A DNA stretch of 64,000 bases. Source: Candidatus Gracilibacteria bacterium. Lineage in GTDB: Bacteria > Patescibacteriota > Gracilibacteria > BD1-5 > UBA6164. The notes under the pieces are model-generated. The model searched no databases, was not told where the DNA came from, and saw only the letters and a program-made list of their open reading frames with translations. Below, one piece after another: positions 21,339-31,729 of the stretch. The position numbers and the translations under genes were made by a program. Numbering within the stretch: the first letter of the stretch is position 1; each line of letters begins with the position of its first letter. The stretch covers positions 81,869 to 145,868 of the forward strand of contig JAACSU010000007.1 in NCBI GenBank assembly GCA_010119145.1. Direction: 5' to 3'.

Positions 21339-22115
21339 ATGCTATTACTTTCCACATCAAGTTTAACAGGATACTGACTTCATAGAGTCTTTTGTTTTGC
21401 GAAAGAAGCCTGATATGAAGGAATAGATATTGCACTTTGAATGCTTAATTTTGATCTTTGGGACTCTGAGTATATACTTGAATTAAGTAAAAATTTTAAT
21501 ATCCCTGTTATTTCACTTACTGCTCCTTGAAAGGATATGAGTCAAAAAAAACTTGATAGTATCATGGATATGGCTGAAGTTTTAGAAAGTGAGGTAGTGA
21601 CATTTTCACCTCCTCATTTTATGGATAAAGACACGAAATGGTTTTGAGATCCACTTAAAAAATTACAAAAAGATTCCAGTATTGAAATCTGTATCCAAAA
21701 TGTTGAATCAAAATACCTCTTTTTTGTCATTCCAGAATACAGAAACGCAACCCTTGGAAAAATAAAAACAGTTACCTGAAAAACTACCTTAGATGTTACC
21801 GCAATTGATAGTTCAACTACTATGGATATTATGAGAGCTCAGGCAGAACTGGGGAGATCACTACAAAATATATTTTTTGCAGATAGACTCTCAAGTCAAC
21901 GAGGCCTCTTACCAGGAAGTGCTGGAGCAAGTCTTTCTCACCTTCCACTTGAGAGCTTCCTTATGAAACTCAAATCTTCTAACTATGAAGGTCACTTCAC
22001 GATAAAAGTAAGTCCTAAAGAAATGTGAGTATGAGATGCAAATGATGTAATCAATAAGCTCATCTATATAAAGAAATACTATGAAAAACATTTTCTATAT
22101 TATAAAAATGATTAA
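21339..22115 (+). CDS. TIM-barrel sugar phosphate isomerase/epimerase-like protein
   Basis: The protein has 258 residues. Alternating strand/helix units with GYEGIDIALG near residue 25 and LTAPGKD near 62 suggest the xylose isomerase-like (AP endonuclease family 2) barrel. Later Glu and His ligands (IQNVES about 121, LDVTAIDSS about 149, HFTIKVSPKEM about 217) fit poorly with the metal site, so it may be a divergent or inactive member. It shares a bidirectional terminator with the reverse-strand operon on its right. Confidence 0.5.
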
Positions 22116-22118
22116 TTA

Positions 22119-22148
22119 AAAAAATAAGAGCTAAGCTCTTATTTTTTT
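22119..22148. terminator. Bidirectional terminator
   Basis: AAAAAAATAAGAGCT pairs with AGCTCTTATTTTTTT around A. It serves the barrel protein gene and the long reverse-strand operon. Confidence 0.85.
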
Positions 22149-23041
22149 AATTCTCATGTCTTTTTTTTCCCTTCCAAATAGGCTCTATACCACATCGAAG
22201 TTGTAAAAATATCTAAGACTGCAGCGAGATATCAAAGTAATAGTATGAAAAACAAAAATATTCATCCAAGAACAGTAAAAGCTATAGTTGTAAAAAGCTG
22301 AGAACTGAGAACTCACGCAAGAAATGCAGCAAAAATGGGAAATATAAGAAATATAGTAAAGTTAATGATAACCTTTATATTCATGGCAAACATCAGAACA
22401 TAGAGTCTTAGGGTTGTTTTAATATTTAGTAACGCAATCTGTGAAGAGGTTCCTATAGCTTCAAAAACTCAAGCATCTTCGAGTACAACTTCATACTTCG
22501 CGTAAGCAATTAGGATATTGAGGATAATAGAAAAGAGAAAGGCTATAAAGAAAAATATTGAAAGACCACTTAAATATTCTATTCCCAAATATCTAAGACT
22601 GAACAGAAATCAGTTAAGAATACTAGCAAGTTTAAACATCCCGAAGATATTATTAAACTCAAAAAGTGCATAAAATCTATAAATTCAAAATCAAATAGCA
22701 TCTGATCGACTTGCCATTCAGTCATCCTTTTTATGGAGATATCAAATAAGTGCTCATTCAAAAATAGGGAGTAGTATGATATAACTTATGATAAATACAA
22801 AGCCAGAAATCAGAAGCGGAGTTATATAACTTGTATGAAACAATGAGAGAAGGAGTTGAAACGCTTCATCTTCACTCCCAAGGAGTACTACATAGGTATA
22901 AACGACTTGATATACTAGTAGGACACTTACGAATATAACTGATATAAGTCATGGAAAGAAATAAAATCGTTTGATTCGAGTATCATTTCTAATAATTTCT
23001 AGACTCGGAGTGAGAATATTATCTGTGAATTTATCAGCCAT
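22139..23041 (-). CDS. Polytopic membrane protein, unknown
   Basis: The protein has 300 residues with about six membrane helices (for example LISVIFVSVLLVYQVVYTYV, PLLISGFVFIISYIILLPIF and FFIAFLFSIILNILIAY). There is no transporter signature and the loops are short. Start ATG at 23041 is 4 nt after the stop of the peptide-binding protein gene. The pairing suggests it may be a membrane partner of that protein, but it does not look like a standard ABC permease (no EAA loop). Confidence 0.65.
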
Positions 23042-23045
23042 AGAG

Positions 23046-25328
23046 TTAGTAAGAAAACAGTGTTCGAATTATATATCAAACAAAACCAATTGGTCATTTA
23101 TCTCAGGTTTGAATCTCTCTTTTTTCAGAAAGATAGGCAGCAACAAGAGGGAAGTATCTATGACGAGAGTCAGGGAGATATGCAGGAAGTTCAAAGTTTT
23201 TTATATTTTTATCTACTAAGAGACGTATCTTTGGAGTGTAGAGCACTTTAACAACACTATCCTCTTTTATGATATCAAGGAGCTTAAGTTCAAGTTCTTC
23301 TTGTTTGCTTATAGCAAGAGTATTTGATTTTAACTCTTCAAGAAGAATATCTACACTGAGCTTTTTATAATTAGAAAAGTTGTATCCATTAGCAACTTGG
23401 CTTGAATGAAAGTATGGAAAAATATTTGATCCAAAGTATCAGAGATTCACTCAAATAACAATCATATCATACTCAAGGGTTTCATTTCTCAATCCAACTG
23501 TTATGTCTCAAAGAGTCATAGGCATAAGTTGAGAGTTAATTCAAGCTGCAAACAATTGTGATTGGATTTCTGCAGCTGTGAGTTGCATTTCGTCGTCTGT
23601 TTGTGCGTATACAATATTGATTGAGTATGATTTTCATGCTTCATTATAATATAAGTTCTCATCTAATGCCTCTATTTCTTTGCTTGAAAGCTCGGTTTGT
23701 ACTCAAGCTACTTCAGCCGCTTTTTCATTATCTTCATTTCCATCATCAGCTTTTTCAGTGTCACTACTCTCTTCTATATCTCAACCATTATTTTCAACAG
23801 CTGTTTCAAAAAATGAATCTTTATATTTTTGAAGGGCATCAGCATCTGTATTATAGTAATAAGAAAACTCATCTACAAGTTTCTTTTCACCATCAGTTTC
23901 ATAATATACTTTATAATTATTTTCTCACTCTTTAATAGAGTCAAAACTCTTTAAGAGTCTATAAAAGAATTTTGAATCTCAGGCATCAAATCACTCTAGC
24001 TTGTAGTCATTTATAAAAACAGCACTCACTCATTGGCTTACCTCTCATTCGACTAATATATTTTCCTCACTCGTAAAATTATATTTTTTAGTTGTAGGAG
24101 ATACAATGACTTTTAAATCAGACTGTGTTGGAAGAATTTTTTTCTCTTCTGGAACGATAACTTCCTTTGCTTCTTCTTCAGCTGCTTTTTCCTTAGCCTT
24201 AAGTTCTTTCTCGACATCAGCAATTATTTTTGCCTCTGTTTCTGAAGCACTTTTTAAAAGTTCTTTTTTTGAATAATATCATTTTTCTTTCATAAAATCC
24301 TGTATTTCAACTGCTGGTTTGGGATTTTCGAAATCTTCTTCTGATAGAAATGGATTTTCTGCAGCTATTACATTATTTTCTCAAACAGCTTCAATGATAT
24401 CATCTCTATTGAGAGCATTGAGGATATGGGGTCTAAGTTTTTCACTTACTTGTTCAGTATTTAAGAAACTTGCAACAAACTGTGAAAGTGTATATTCATA
24501 AGCTGTTAAACGGGGTATTGAATTTCCAATTAATCGCTCTTTATCGTTGAATATATTGAAAGAACTTTTATTTTTCAAAAAATGATTTTCATCTGTATAA
24601 AGATTTAATATCAAAAATTTAATGAAAAGTTCATTTCAAAAATACATATCATTTTTTCAAAAAGTTATTTTTGTGATTCAAACGGTATCATCTTTACTGA
24701 TATTTGTCAGAGTGAATCTTCCTGAATAGATTCCATCTATTTCAGAAAACTTTTGCTCTACTGTTTCTGTAGTTAATCACTCGACAATTGTTTTAGGGAG
24801 AATTGGTTGGAGAAAAATTTGTAAAAAATTTACATCCTTTGAAGTATTTTCAAAACTGATAGTATTTTCTGTAGTTTCAATAGTCGTATTTTCAAGCAGA
24901 GAGGCGATAATTGGATTTACTTTTGTTTGAGAAATCACATTAAAAGTAGCTTCTATATCAGAAACTGTTATTGGGGTTCCATCACTCCATTTAAGATTAC
25001 TTTCTATGACACACTCTATGTAGAGTAGATTTTCAATATTACAACTCGCAATATCACTTTCAAGTGTTCCACTGATTGTTGAATACTCTAATAATGAGCG
25101 ATATAAAAGTCCATTAATATAAGCATTATGGTCATTTGAAGGAATCAAGGGATTGAGATGTGGAAAAGTTCCTATGATTGCCTCTGAGATAGTCCCTCAT
25201 TGTTCAGGTTCACTTAAAGAATCACTATATACATATGAATAAGTTAAGTGAATTCCGAGTGAAAAGAAAAATAAGAGTGAGAGAAAAAGAAAATACTTTT
25301 TAAGTTTTTTAACAATAAGGTCGCTCAT
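23046..25328 (-). CDS. Family 5 peptide-binding protein with a large internal insertion
   Basis: The protein has 760 residues. A membrane/signal segment (about 12-33) is followed by the N-terminal lobe of an ABC-type peptide-binding protein (GTISEAIIGTFPHLNPL, about 45; SNLKWSDGTPITVSDIEATF, about 111). Then comes an insertion (about 330-560): a Lys/Glu/Ala-rich helix, an Ig-like beta domain (SDLKVIVSPTTKKYNFTSEE, then AVFINDYKLEGF) and an acidic spacer. The second lobe resumes at about 575 (KSYSINIVYAQTDDE ... IVIGVNLGYFGSNIF). No ABC ATPase or permease is nearby, so binding without import, or a surface role, should be considered. It is the seventh gene of an eight-gene operon. Confidence 0.8.
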
Positions 25329-25349
25329 TATATTTGTTTGAATAATAAA

Positions 25350-25565
25350 TTATAGAACAAATAGAAGGAGTGAATTGATTATAAAAAGGGCTCCAATAAG
25401 AATTGTCGCATTTTGAAGAACTTTCTCAGGTCCTCTTTTTGTAACCGCACCCATTCCACCTGACATGCTTGATAGATTTAAACTTACGTTTTTATTTTGT
25501 ATTAATACAACTCCAATTATAAGGAAAGAGAGTATAATTTCTGTGATTTGTAATATTTGGACCAT
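25350..25565 (-). CDS. secG: Protein translocase subunit SecG
   Basis: The protein has 71 residues with two membrane helices and the SecG core between them (LIQNKNVSLNLSS, then MGAVTKRGPEKVL). SecG supports SecYEG-SecA driven export. No TGA codon is used. It starts 5 nt after the holin-like gene, in the long reverse-strand operon; sharing a transcript with secretion-like genes fits its role. Confidence 0.9.
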   Translation of the reverse strand: MVQILQITEIILSFLIIGVVLIQNKNVSLNLSSMSGGMGAVTKRGPEKVLQNATILIGALFIINSLLLFVL

Positions 25566-25570
25566 ATGGT

Positions 25571-25993
25571 CTATTTCTTAAAAAATAATAGTGAATAGAG
25601 AGTATTCAAAACAGTGAAAATTGCAACTGCAATTACAAAATTTATGAGGCCATTAATTTCGTATCCAACCCCGTTAATCAGTAAGAGATTGTTTACAATA
25701 AAAGTGAATATAAAAAGTACAATTCCATTAATAACAAAACTTACAAGTCCGAAAAATATAAAGAAAAGAGGGAGTGATAATATTTTTATAACGGGACGAA
25801 TAGTTGCATTGATAATACCCAGTATAATACCACCGGTAATATAGGTTTTCATCGCTTCAATAGATCCATAACTACAATCTTCACAACCAAGTATTATACC
25901 TGCTTGAATAGATTGGTCGGCATTAGGTCAAAGTAAATACGTGATAATATAGAGTATAGATGCGTTGAGGAGAATGGATATAAGTATTTTCAT
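25571..25993 (-). CDS. Phage holin family 4 (DUF360-like) membrane protein
   Basis: The protein has 140 residues. Four hydrophobic segments and the family pattern ITGGIILGIINATIRPVIKI (about 50-69) followed by LSLPLFFIFFGLVSFVINGI place it in the four-helix holin-like family. Members are found in most bacteria without phages and their role is unknown. A Cys pair (LGCEDCSYG, about 35) precedes the core. I chose the upstream ATG at 25993 because it adds the first helix and leaves a 2-nt gap to the previous gene. Confidence 0.8.
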
Positions 25994-25995
25994 AG

Positions 25996-26466
25996 TTATA
26001 TTTTGAGATAATGACTAATTTTTTCTACTGCAGTGAGCTCTTGCTTATCACTTTCTTCTATATAGTTAGGGAGAATACTCCTAAGTTCAGTAGCAGTAGC
26101 ATTGTCTATACTAATATTGGCAAAAGAAATTCACTTTTTTTTAAGTTTGAGTCTCAAGTATATTGCTGTTGATCCATCGTATACTAAACTATAACTCGCA
26201 ATACGAGAATAATCATAAAAATTATCTTGAACTCAAATACCCAGCTCTGTAATAACCACCCGAACAGTATCTTCTGAATTATTTTCCAAAAAATAAAAAA
26301 ATCAAACTCATAACATTACGACGATACTCATTCCATACTGACGAGTAAGTACTCACCAAATAACAAGTCATATTACTATAGCGAGAGCGAGAATATACCA
26401 AGTTGGACTTCTGTGTTTGGTGTCTTCAAATTGCCAAGCATATAGTATGTTTTGAGTTGATGCCAT
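25996..26466 (-). CDS. Two-helix membrane protein with PH-like soluble domain
   Basis: The protein has 156 residues. It starts MASTQNILYAWQFEDTKHRS, has two close membrane helices (about 22-60) and a beta-rich soluble domain (about 65-135) in which RVVITELGIGVQDNFYDYSR resembles bacterial PH-like domains. This shape is common next to type IV secretion-like genes in Patescibacteria, from what I recall. It starts one base after the stop of the pilin-like gene. Confidence 0.65.
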
Positions 26467-26467
26467 A

Positions 26468-26812
26468 TTACGCGAAATTAGAAAGTATGATTTTGATAAT
26501 AAACCAAGAAAGTGCAGCGAGCGCAAAACCTCCCATAGCCATAATAATGGTATCTCTTCACTTTGTCTTATCTTGCTGAATAGATCAAAAGAGTATTTTA
26601 TAAGCTCAAATTATAATCATTATGACAGCAATAGTTCCAGCTATTCACATCAAAAAATCGATAAGCGATTTAATAGCTACAGGGATATCATCGAGATGTA
26701 CATCTCAATTTCTGAGTCTTCCATCACTGATTCATAATATATTATCATCAGCAGCTATACTGGCTTGATATGATAAACTAAAAGCTATAAGTGTAAGTAT
26801 TATTTTTTTCAT
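26468..26812 (-). CDS. TrbC/VirB2-like pilin subunit
   Basis: The protein has 114 residues. A signal peptide (about 1-21, ending SIAADD) is followed by a short polar stretch and two membrane helices (about 52-71 and 90-110) separated by a basic loop (QQDKTKGRD). This is the VirB2/TrbC pilin plan: cleaved, two-helix subunits that polymerise into a pilus. It sits directly after the TraC-like gene and two genes after prgI. Assignment rests on topology and context, since such pilins have little sequence conservation. Confidence 0.65.
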
Positions 26813-26831
26813 AAAAGAAGGGATCATTTAT

Positions 26832-27539
26832 TTATATGAGATTATATTCAGAAACTTCAGATTTCATAGTTCTCAGATTTCAAAGACTTGGATTATAATA
26901 ATCACTGAGTAATTTTACGAGTTCTCCTTTATCAAGCTCAGTTGCTTTAATACCTATACTCTCTAAACTACTTTTTACAGTATTGACTCTTCCAGCAACT
27001 CATTTTTTGAGATTTCAGAAATTACGTATTTGGCTTCTTATTTTTGCTATATCATCTTTATTATTAATTGATCTCCAAAAATTTTTAAATACTCCAAAAA
27101 TTCATGTATCTTTGACACTTCTATCTTCTTCTTGATCAAAAGGGACGACAATATAGAAGTCTTTTTTCATAATTTGAGCAACTTCTACAAGTTTTTTTAA
27201 GTATTCAATATATTCGTAGGTTTGTTTTTGTAACAGCTCATTTTTTTGAGCTACTGCTTTTTCTTTTAATTTTTCGAGATATCAGTCAATATCAAGTTTC
27301 GTAGAACGAACCATTATTTGAACTGGAAAATCAAGTGAATTGAGAAATCTTTGAAAACTCATAATAATAGAGTCTTGTTCCTCTGTACTTTTGAGTAAAA
27401 AATTAATGGTAGAACACTTCATTACTATACGAGCAGAAGAATCTTTCATCAAAATAACATTTTCTCTCAGTTGAGAAAATGGAAGGTGTCTCTGAGTCGA
27501 GCTATCAGGAACATTTGTTTTTTTTGTTTTTACTGCCAT
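26832..27539 (-). CDS. TraC/VirB4 N-terminal domain protein without an ATPase domain
   Basis: The protein has 235 residues and is soluble. It shows the N-terminal pattern of TraC/VirB4 proteins: LPFSQLRENVILMKDSSARIV-like start, an IMSFQRFLNSLDFPVQIMVRS-type segment (about 60-80), a helical stretch and DFYIVVPFD (about 128). The usual C-terminal RecA-like ATPase with Walker A and B is absent; I see no GxxGxGK[ST] anywhere. It starts one base after prgI ends. In conjugation systems this domain docks VirB4 to the pore, so here it may act as a scaffold or depend on an ATPase encoded elsewhere. Confidence 0.75.
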
Positions 27540-27540
27540 A

Positions 27541-27957
27541 TTACAAGTTTTTTAATTTTTCTTGGAGTTCCTGCATTGTATCTATTTTTGCGTTCATATC
27601 TATATTTTGTTGTTTCTTTTCTTCAGCGTGAGATAAAAATCAAATATCAATTGGTTGAAAACTATCAGTTGTAGCTTGCCAACTCCTTTCTGATGGAAAA
27701 ATTTTAAATCGAATGAGTGAAAGTATAAAAGGTATAAATGTCATTTCATTGAATTTAAATACAGCAACTGCTACTGTTATTATAGCAATGAAACCACTTG
27801 GAAGAAACGCAATTTCTGGACCGGTAGATTCTGCAAGTGTTTTAAAAATAAGGTACGCTATCCCAAATCAAATCATTAAAATAGTCAGTTGACGAAGAGA
27901 GAGTCCTAAAAAAATAGGATCTTCATTTTCTATTTGTACAGGTATCTTGTATTGCAT
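27541..27957 (-). CDS. PrgI family membrane protein (type IV secretion-like)
   Basis: The protein has 138 residues. It begins MQYKIPVQIENEDPIFLGLS, the usual PrgI start, then two membrane helices (about 24-45 and 50-72), then a soluble tail. PrgI-type proteins are inner-membrane parts of Gram-positive conjugation and type IV secretion systems, always near a VirB4 homologue. It heads the eight-gene reverse-strand operon that runs to 22139, with gaps of 1-21 nt between genes. Confidence 0.8.
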
Positions 27958-28058
27958 TTTATTTTATTTATTTTTTCTCATATTATTGTACAGAAAAAGG
28001 GTTCAAAAAGGAATTTAAGCACTAAAATTGTACTTGCACATTGTTTATAGTATTTTTT

Positions 28059-28090
28059 AAAAAAACTCTCGCTGAGGAGAGTTTTTTTTT
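28059..28090 (-). terminator. Rho-independent terminator of msrB
   Basis: AAAAAAACTCTC pairs with GGAGAGTTTTTTT around GCTGA. It follows msrB on the reverse strand. Confidence 0.85.
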
Positions 28091-28093
28091 ACT

Positions 28094-28699
28094 TTATTGA
28101 AATAGTGAGCTAAATTCACCATATCATCGAGATTCCATTTCATCTTTTGGGATAAACACAAGCGACGCAGAGTTGAGACAATATCTAAGACCACCCGTTT
28201 CTTCTGGTCCATCCTCAAATATATGTCCAATATGTGAACCACTCTTTGCACCTACAACCTCAGTTCGAGTCATAAAAAATGTATTGTCTTCAGGAGTTTC
28301 AATGTTGTCCATAGAGATAGGACTCGTAAAACTTGGCCATCCAGTCTTAGAATCATATTTAGTAGTTGATGAAAAGAGGGGAGTTCAGTCGATTATATCT
28401 ACATAAATACCATCTTCATAATTTTTGTCATATGGATTTGAAAATGGTTTTTCAGTCCCATCATTTTGTGTTACTTCAAACTGTAATGGTGTAAGTCGAG
28501 CTTTAAGTTCGGCAGGTGTTTCACTTTCCATATTGAACCTAACAACACTTCGAGAGTCGTCAGTAATGGTAGTTCAACTATTAGTACTTAAACTTGTATC
28601 TGGAGTACTTGAGAGATCTCAGCTTCATCCACTCATAGGCGAACATGATGCCATTAGTAATAAAACTGGAAATGCTCCAATAAATAATATTTTTTTCAT
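28094..28699 (-). CDS. msrB: Lipoprotein peptide-methionine (R)-S-oxide reductase
   Basis: MsrB repairs R-methionine sulfoxide in oxidised proteins. The protein has 201 residues. A signal peptide with lipobox LMASC (Cys about 19) and a Gly/Ser/Thr linker make it an outer-face lipoprotein. The SelR domain (about 60-200) has TGWPSF (about 122), [10 protein letters not shown] (about 157) and the catalytic RYCLNSASL (about 173). The two zinc-binding CxxC pairs of many MsrB are absent. Its 5' region shares a CTTACA-N9-TATAGT promoter pattern with nearby stress genes. Confidence 0.95.
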
Positions 28700-28736
28700 A
28701 GGTCTAAATTTAAAAATAAATTAGCTTCTACGTAAT

Positions 28737-28757
28737 ACTATACATATCTTCTGTAAG
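28737..28757 (-). promoter_or_regulatory. msrB promoter, partial match to the CTTAC regulon motif
   Basis: On the reverse strand CTTACA is followed by 9 bp and TATAGT. An upstream ATTACA lies 14 bp away instead of the 11 bp seen at the five full sites, so this is a weaker candidate. Confidence 0.4.
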
Positions 28758-28795
28758 AAGCTTGATGTAATACCTTGTTATTATGTTATTACTTT

Positions 28796-28827
28796 TCTAC
28801 ATATTTCTTACAAATATAGTATAAAAT
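28796..28827 (+). promoter_or_regulatory. CTTAC direct-repeat promoter of the PLDc_N gene
   Basis: TCTACA (28796) and CTTACA (28807) are 11 bp apart, then 9 bp, then TAAAAT (28822). It has the same layout as the promoters at 30989, 35288, 36217 and 40590. Confidence 0.55.
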
Positions 28828-28859
28828 AAAAGCACTTAAATATTTTCTAAATTATATAT

Positions 28860-29045
28860 ATGGATTTTTTTACAAGCCCATTTGGTTGAGTTTTTGCAAT
28901 AATTCATCTGATTCTATTTATATATGCTCTTGTACTCATACTAACTTCAAATATGGATGTAGCTCATAAAATTATATGGGCTTTGGTAGTTGGTTTATTC
29001 CCATTAGTTGGTCTTATTATTTACTTTTTACTTTGAAGAAAATAA
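28860..29045 (+). CDS. PLDc_N-type small membrane protein
   Basis: The protein has 61 residues. Two membrane helices with the YxlE/phospholipase D N-terminal (PLDc_N) pattern: ... IIHLILFIYALVLILTSN, then IIWALVVGLFPLVGLIIYFLLGRK. Such small proteins occur as envelope-stress and anti-sigma partners in other bacteria. Two glycines are TGA. The promoter carries the direct-repeat motif, which ties it to the stress genes around it. A terminator follows. Confidence 0.75.
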
Positions 29046-29063
29046 GAATACAAAATCAAATAT

Positions 29064-29097
29064 AAAAAAAGCTCTGAATATTCAAAGCTTTTTTTTA
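29064..29097. terminator. Bidirectional terminator
   Basis: An interrupted dyad (AAAAAAGCT ... AAGCTTTTTT) lies between the PLDc_N gene and the convergent histidine kinase gene. Confidence 0.75.
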
Positions 29098-29099
29098 TG

Positions 29100-30284
29100 C
29101 TAAAATGTAAAACTTATTTCTGTATAATTATCTTTTTCACTCTTTATATCGATTTCCCAGTTGTATCGCTCAGCGACACGTTTTACGAGTGAAAGACCAA
29201 TTCATGAACCTTGACCTGAATAGTTTTCTCTGAAATATCGCTCAAATATCTTGTCCAGATTTTTTGCATCTATCCCAATTCAGTAATCTTTTATTACAAA
29301 CTTGTGTTTTGATATAAATAATTCGATTTTTCATCATTCATGTGAATATCGGATTGCATTTTTTAATATATTCGTGAAACACAACAAGAGAGGCTCTTTA
29401 TCGATGAAACTAAAAATTTGAGAATCTACTTTATATTTCTTAACAATTTTTATTTCCTTGGCCTGAATTTCTTTTTGATAATCAGTAATTGATTCGTTCA
29501 GCAGAGAAATAATATTTACCTTAGTCTTTCTATAGTCAGCGTTAACAAAACGTACTAATATTCATAAACTATCAAGTATATTATTAAGTCTTTTGGCTGA
29601 AGAAATTGCTTGATCAACTCACTGCTCGTAATCTTGAGTTACTTTTGCTAGTTCAAGAGAGGAGAGAACTTCAGTTAATGAGGTTTTAAATTCATGATTG
29701 ATATTTGTTGCAAATCCTTCAAGATTCATAACTATTTCCTGAATAGGCGCGTATACTTTGTGCATGAGCCTACATCAGATAAACGCAAGTAAACTATAGA
29801 GAAATGGACTAAGGATAATGAGAAACAGTATAAATATCAGATGAGATTGTGTCACATTAAAAGCACTACTTCTTACTATAATGTCATAAGTCTTTCCGTC
29901 ATTTTCAAACTGTTTATACAAAAAGTTGTATCCATCTTCATACACAATTCCATCTTCTATAAGTTTTGTCTGTGGATATGAGGCTCAAAGAGAACTTATT
30001 TCTAATCAATTAGAATCAACCACTTGTGTCCCTTCGAGAATATTACTCACTATCTTTTCAGTGTCAGTATCACCATATCTTTGTAGAATATTTCTCATAA
30101 CAATGACTCACTCGACTCTTTCAGTTTTTATCCAAATATTTTCATCCTCAATTCTTTGCCAAGAAGTTACAGCTGTTATCCAAATAATAATAATACAAAT
30201 GTATATGAACATAAAAATGATTAACCCAACCAGTAATCACATTTTTTGTCTATGTATTTCTAATAACTTTAAATTTCACTCCAT
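29100..30284 (-). CDS. Sensor histidine kinase
   Basis: The protein has 394 residues. Two membrane helices (about 15-37 and 150-172) enclose an extracellular sensor domain of about 110 residues. The H-box INHEFKTSLTEVLSS (about 206, His phosphorylated), N-box NILKNAIRYS (about 311), DYGIGI (G1) and GSGIGLSLVKR (G2, about 360) complete the kinase. Start ATG at 30284 is 10 nt after the response regulator's stop; a later ATG at about 30242 would remove 14 residues. It forms a two-component system with the regulator upstream. Confidence 0.93.
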
Positions 30285-30294
30285 CTTTGATGAC

Positions 30295-30957
30295 CTATTT
30301 TATGATATAACCTACCCCTCGTACCGTATCAATAACATCTTTTCCTAATTTTTTTCTTAAATAACCGACGTATATATCAAGTGTTCTACTTTCTTTAAAT
30401 AAATCTATTTCTCCCCAAACTTTTTCTGTAATAAACTCTTTTGTCATAGTTTTTCCCTTATTTTGAGCAAGAAATAATAATAAATTAAATTCTAATTTAG
30501 ATAGATTCACTTCAACTCCATCTTGTTTCACCTGCATTTGATCTTCTAATATTTCAATATCTCCAAAAACTACTTTATTTCATTTAAGACTATGATTTCT
30601 TCGTGCCATACTTTTTACTCGAGCAAGTAATTCCTCGTAATCAAATGGTTTAACCATATAATCATCAGCTCAAATATCAAGTCATTCTATTTTTTGGTGC
30701 GTCAAAGTTCTGGCAGTGAGCATGAGGATTGGAACATTGCTTCATTTTTCTCGAACTTCACCACATATATCAAGTCAATTTCATTCTTCAGATCATAGTC
30801 AAATATCAAGCAGGACACAATCATAATTTCAAGTCATAATCTTATACGTTGCTCCTTCATATTTAGAATGATCGTCAGATTCGATTCATTTTATTTCAAG
30901 ATATTTTTTTACATTTCCTCTCAGTATGTCGTTGTCCTCGATGATGAGTACTTTCAT
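30295..30957 (-). CDS. OmpR/PhoB-family response regulator
   Basis: The protein has 220 residues. Receiver domain (1-120): acidic pocket EDN (7-9), phospho-acceptor Asp in CVLLDIGL (about 52), Thr/Ser in LMLTART and Lys in MVKPFD. The C-terminal winged helix (about 125-220) has VWGEIDLFKESRTLDIYVGY-type recognition helix and the RGVGYIIK end. Its promoter has three or four CTTACA half-sites, two of them 11 bp apart, so it probably controls its own transcription. Confidence 0.94.
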
Positions 30958-30988
30958 TTTTAATTATTTTAATTCTAATATATAACTT

Positions 30989-31021
30989 ATAGTATCCTAC
31001 TTTGTGTAAGAGAATTGTAAG
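30989..31021 (-). promoter_or_regulatory. CTTAC direct-repeat promoter of the response regulator gene
   Basis: On the reverse strand CTTACA (31021-31016) and CTTACA (31010-31005) are 11 bp apart, followed by 10 bp and TACTAT (30994-30989). More half-sites lie upstream at 31037-31042 (21 bp away, two turns) and 31084-31089. Confidence 0.65.
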
Positions 31022-31096
31022 AGTATCTTTAACTATTGTAAGAAATTAAAATAATTAAAAATTAACCCCTTCAAGTAGGGATTTGTAAGAATTATG

Positions 31097-31555
31097 TTAT
31101 TTATGTTTTTGTGTAAATGGAAGTCAAAACACTTTAACTGCTTCAATTCATCATCAATTAAGTTCTGTTATATTAGGATGTATGTCACTATCAGGATCTG
31201 ACTTTATTTCTTGCCAGTGCTCTCAAAAAAGTTCTAAAGTCTCATCTGTCTTGAGTCAAAGCAGGAGTCAAAGAGTTAAAACTTTCAAACTTCATAAACT
31301 CATTTGTCCATCTCTCTGTCAACCATTTATAAAATCTACTCAATTGGTATCAAACACAAAATTAATAAGTATTATCAGTCTATTGAATTTAATTTGATCT
31401 CAAGACTTTAATATTTCGAAAATTCATTTTTTAATTTGTTCAAAATATAAATTCGTTTCATCAGAATAATTTTCTAACATATTCTGAAGTATTTCTGGTC
31501 CATTATTGTACTGTACAGTTACATTTTCATGATCTATCCATTTATCTTCTAGCAT
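31097..31555 (-). CDS. Hypothetical protein rich in UGA-encoded glycine
   Basis: The protein has 152 residues and is soluble and mildly acidic. I recognise no family. Under the standard code it would be broken more than ten times; one stretch has three TGA codons in a row (NGGGIEA, about 133). The frame is supported by its length, an ATG in the usual AT-rich context and lack of TAA/TAG. It lies upstream of the response regulator on the same strand, with the regulator's promoter after it. Confidence 0.6.
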
Positions 31556-31645
31556 AATTTCTTATTTTTAAAATATATTTATGTATATTATAAAATATTA
31601 GATTATATGTCAATATAATTAACGAGAACGAAGCTTAATAATCTC

Positions 31646-31699
31646 TTGACCTGTTTTTAAAAATCATTAAAATTCTAGCACCTAATAATTTTAGGTGCT
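31646..31699 (+). promoter_or_regulatory. htpG promoter with CIRCE-like inverted repeat
   Basis: A -35 TTGACC (31646) and weak -10 AAAATT (31669) are 17 bp apart. A perfect 9-bp inverted repeat, AGCACCTAA-N5-TTAGGTGCT (31677-31699), covers the likely start of transcription. No T run follows, so it is not a terminator. HrcA's CIRCE element (TTAGCACTC-N9-GAGTGCTAA) has a similar shape. Confidence 0.55.
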
Positions 31700-31729
31700 T
31701 AATTAAAAATACTTTTTAAAATACTTTAT

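Noticed and set aside
25571-25993. Holin as a sign of a prophage
   Set aside because: This four-helix family is common in bacteria without phages and no other phage gene is present.
31677-31699. Terminator before htpG
   Set aside because: The inverted repeat is not followed by a T run and overlaps the promoter, so an operator is more likely.
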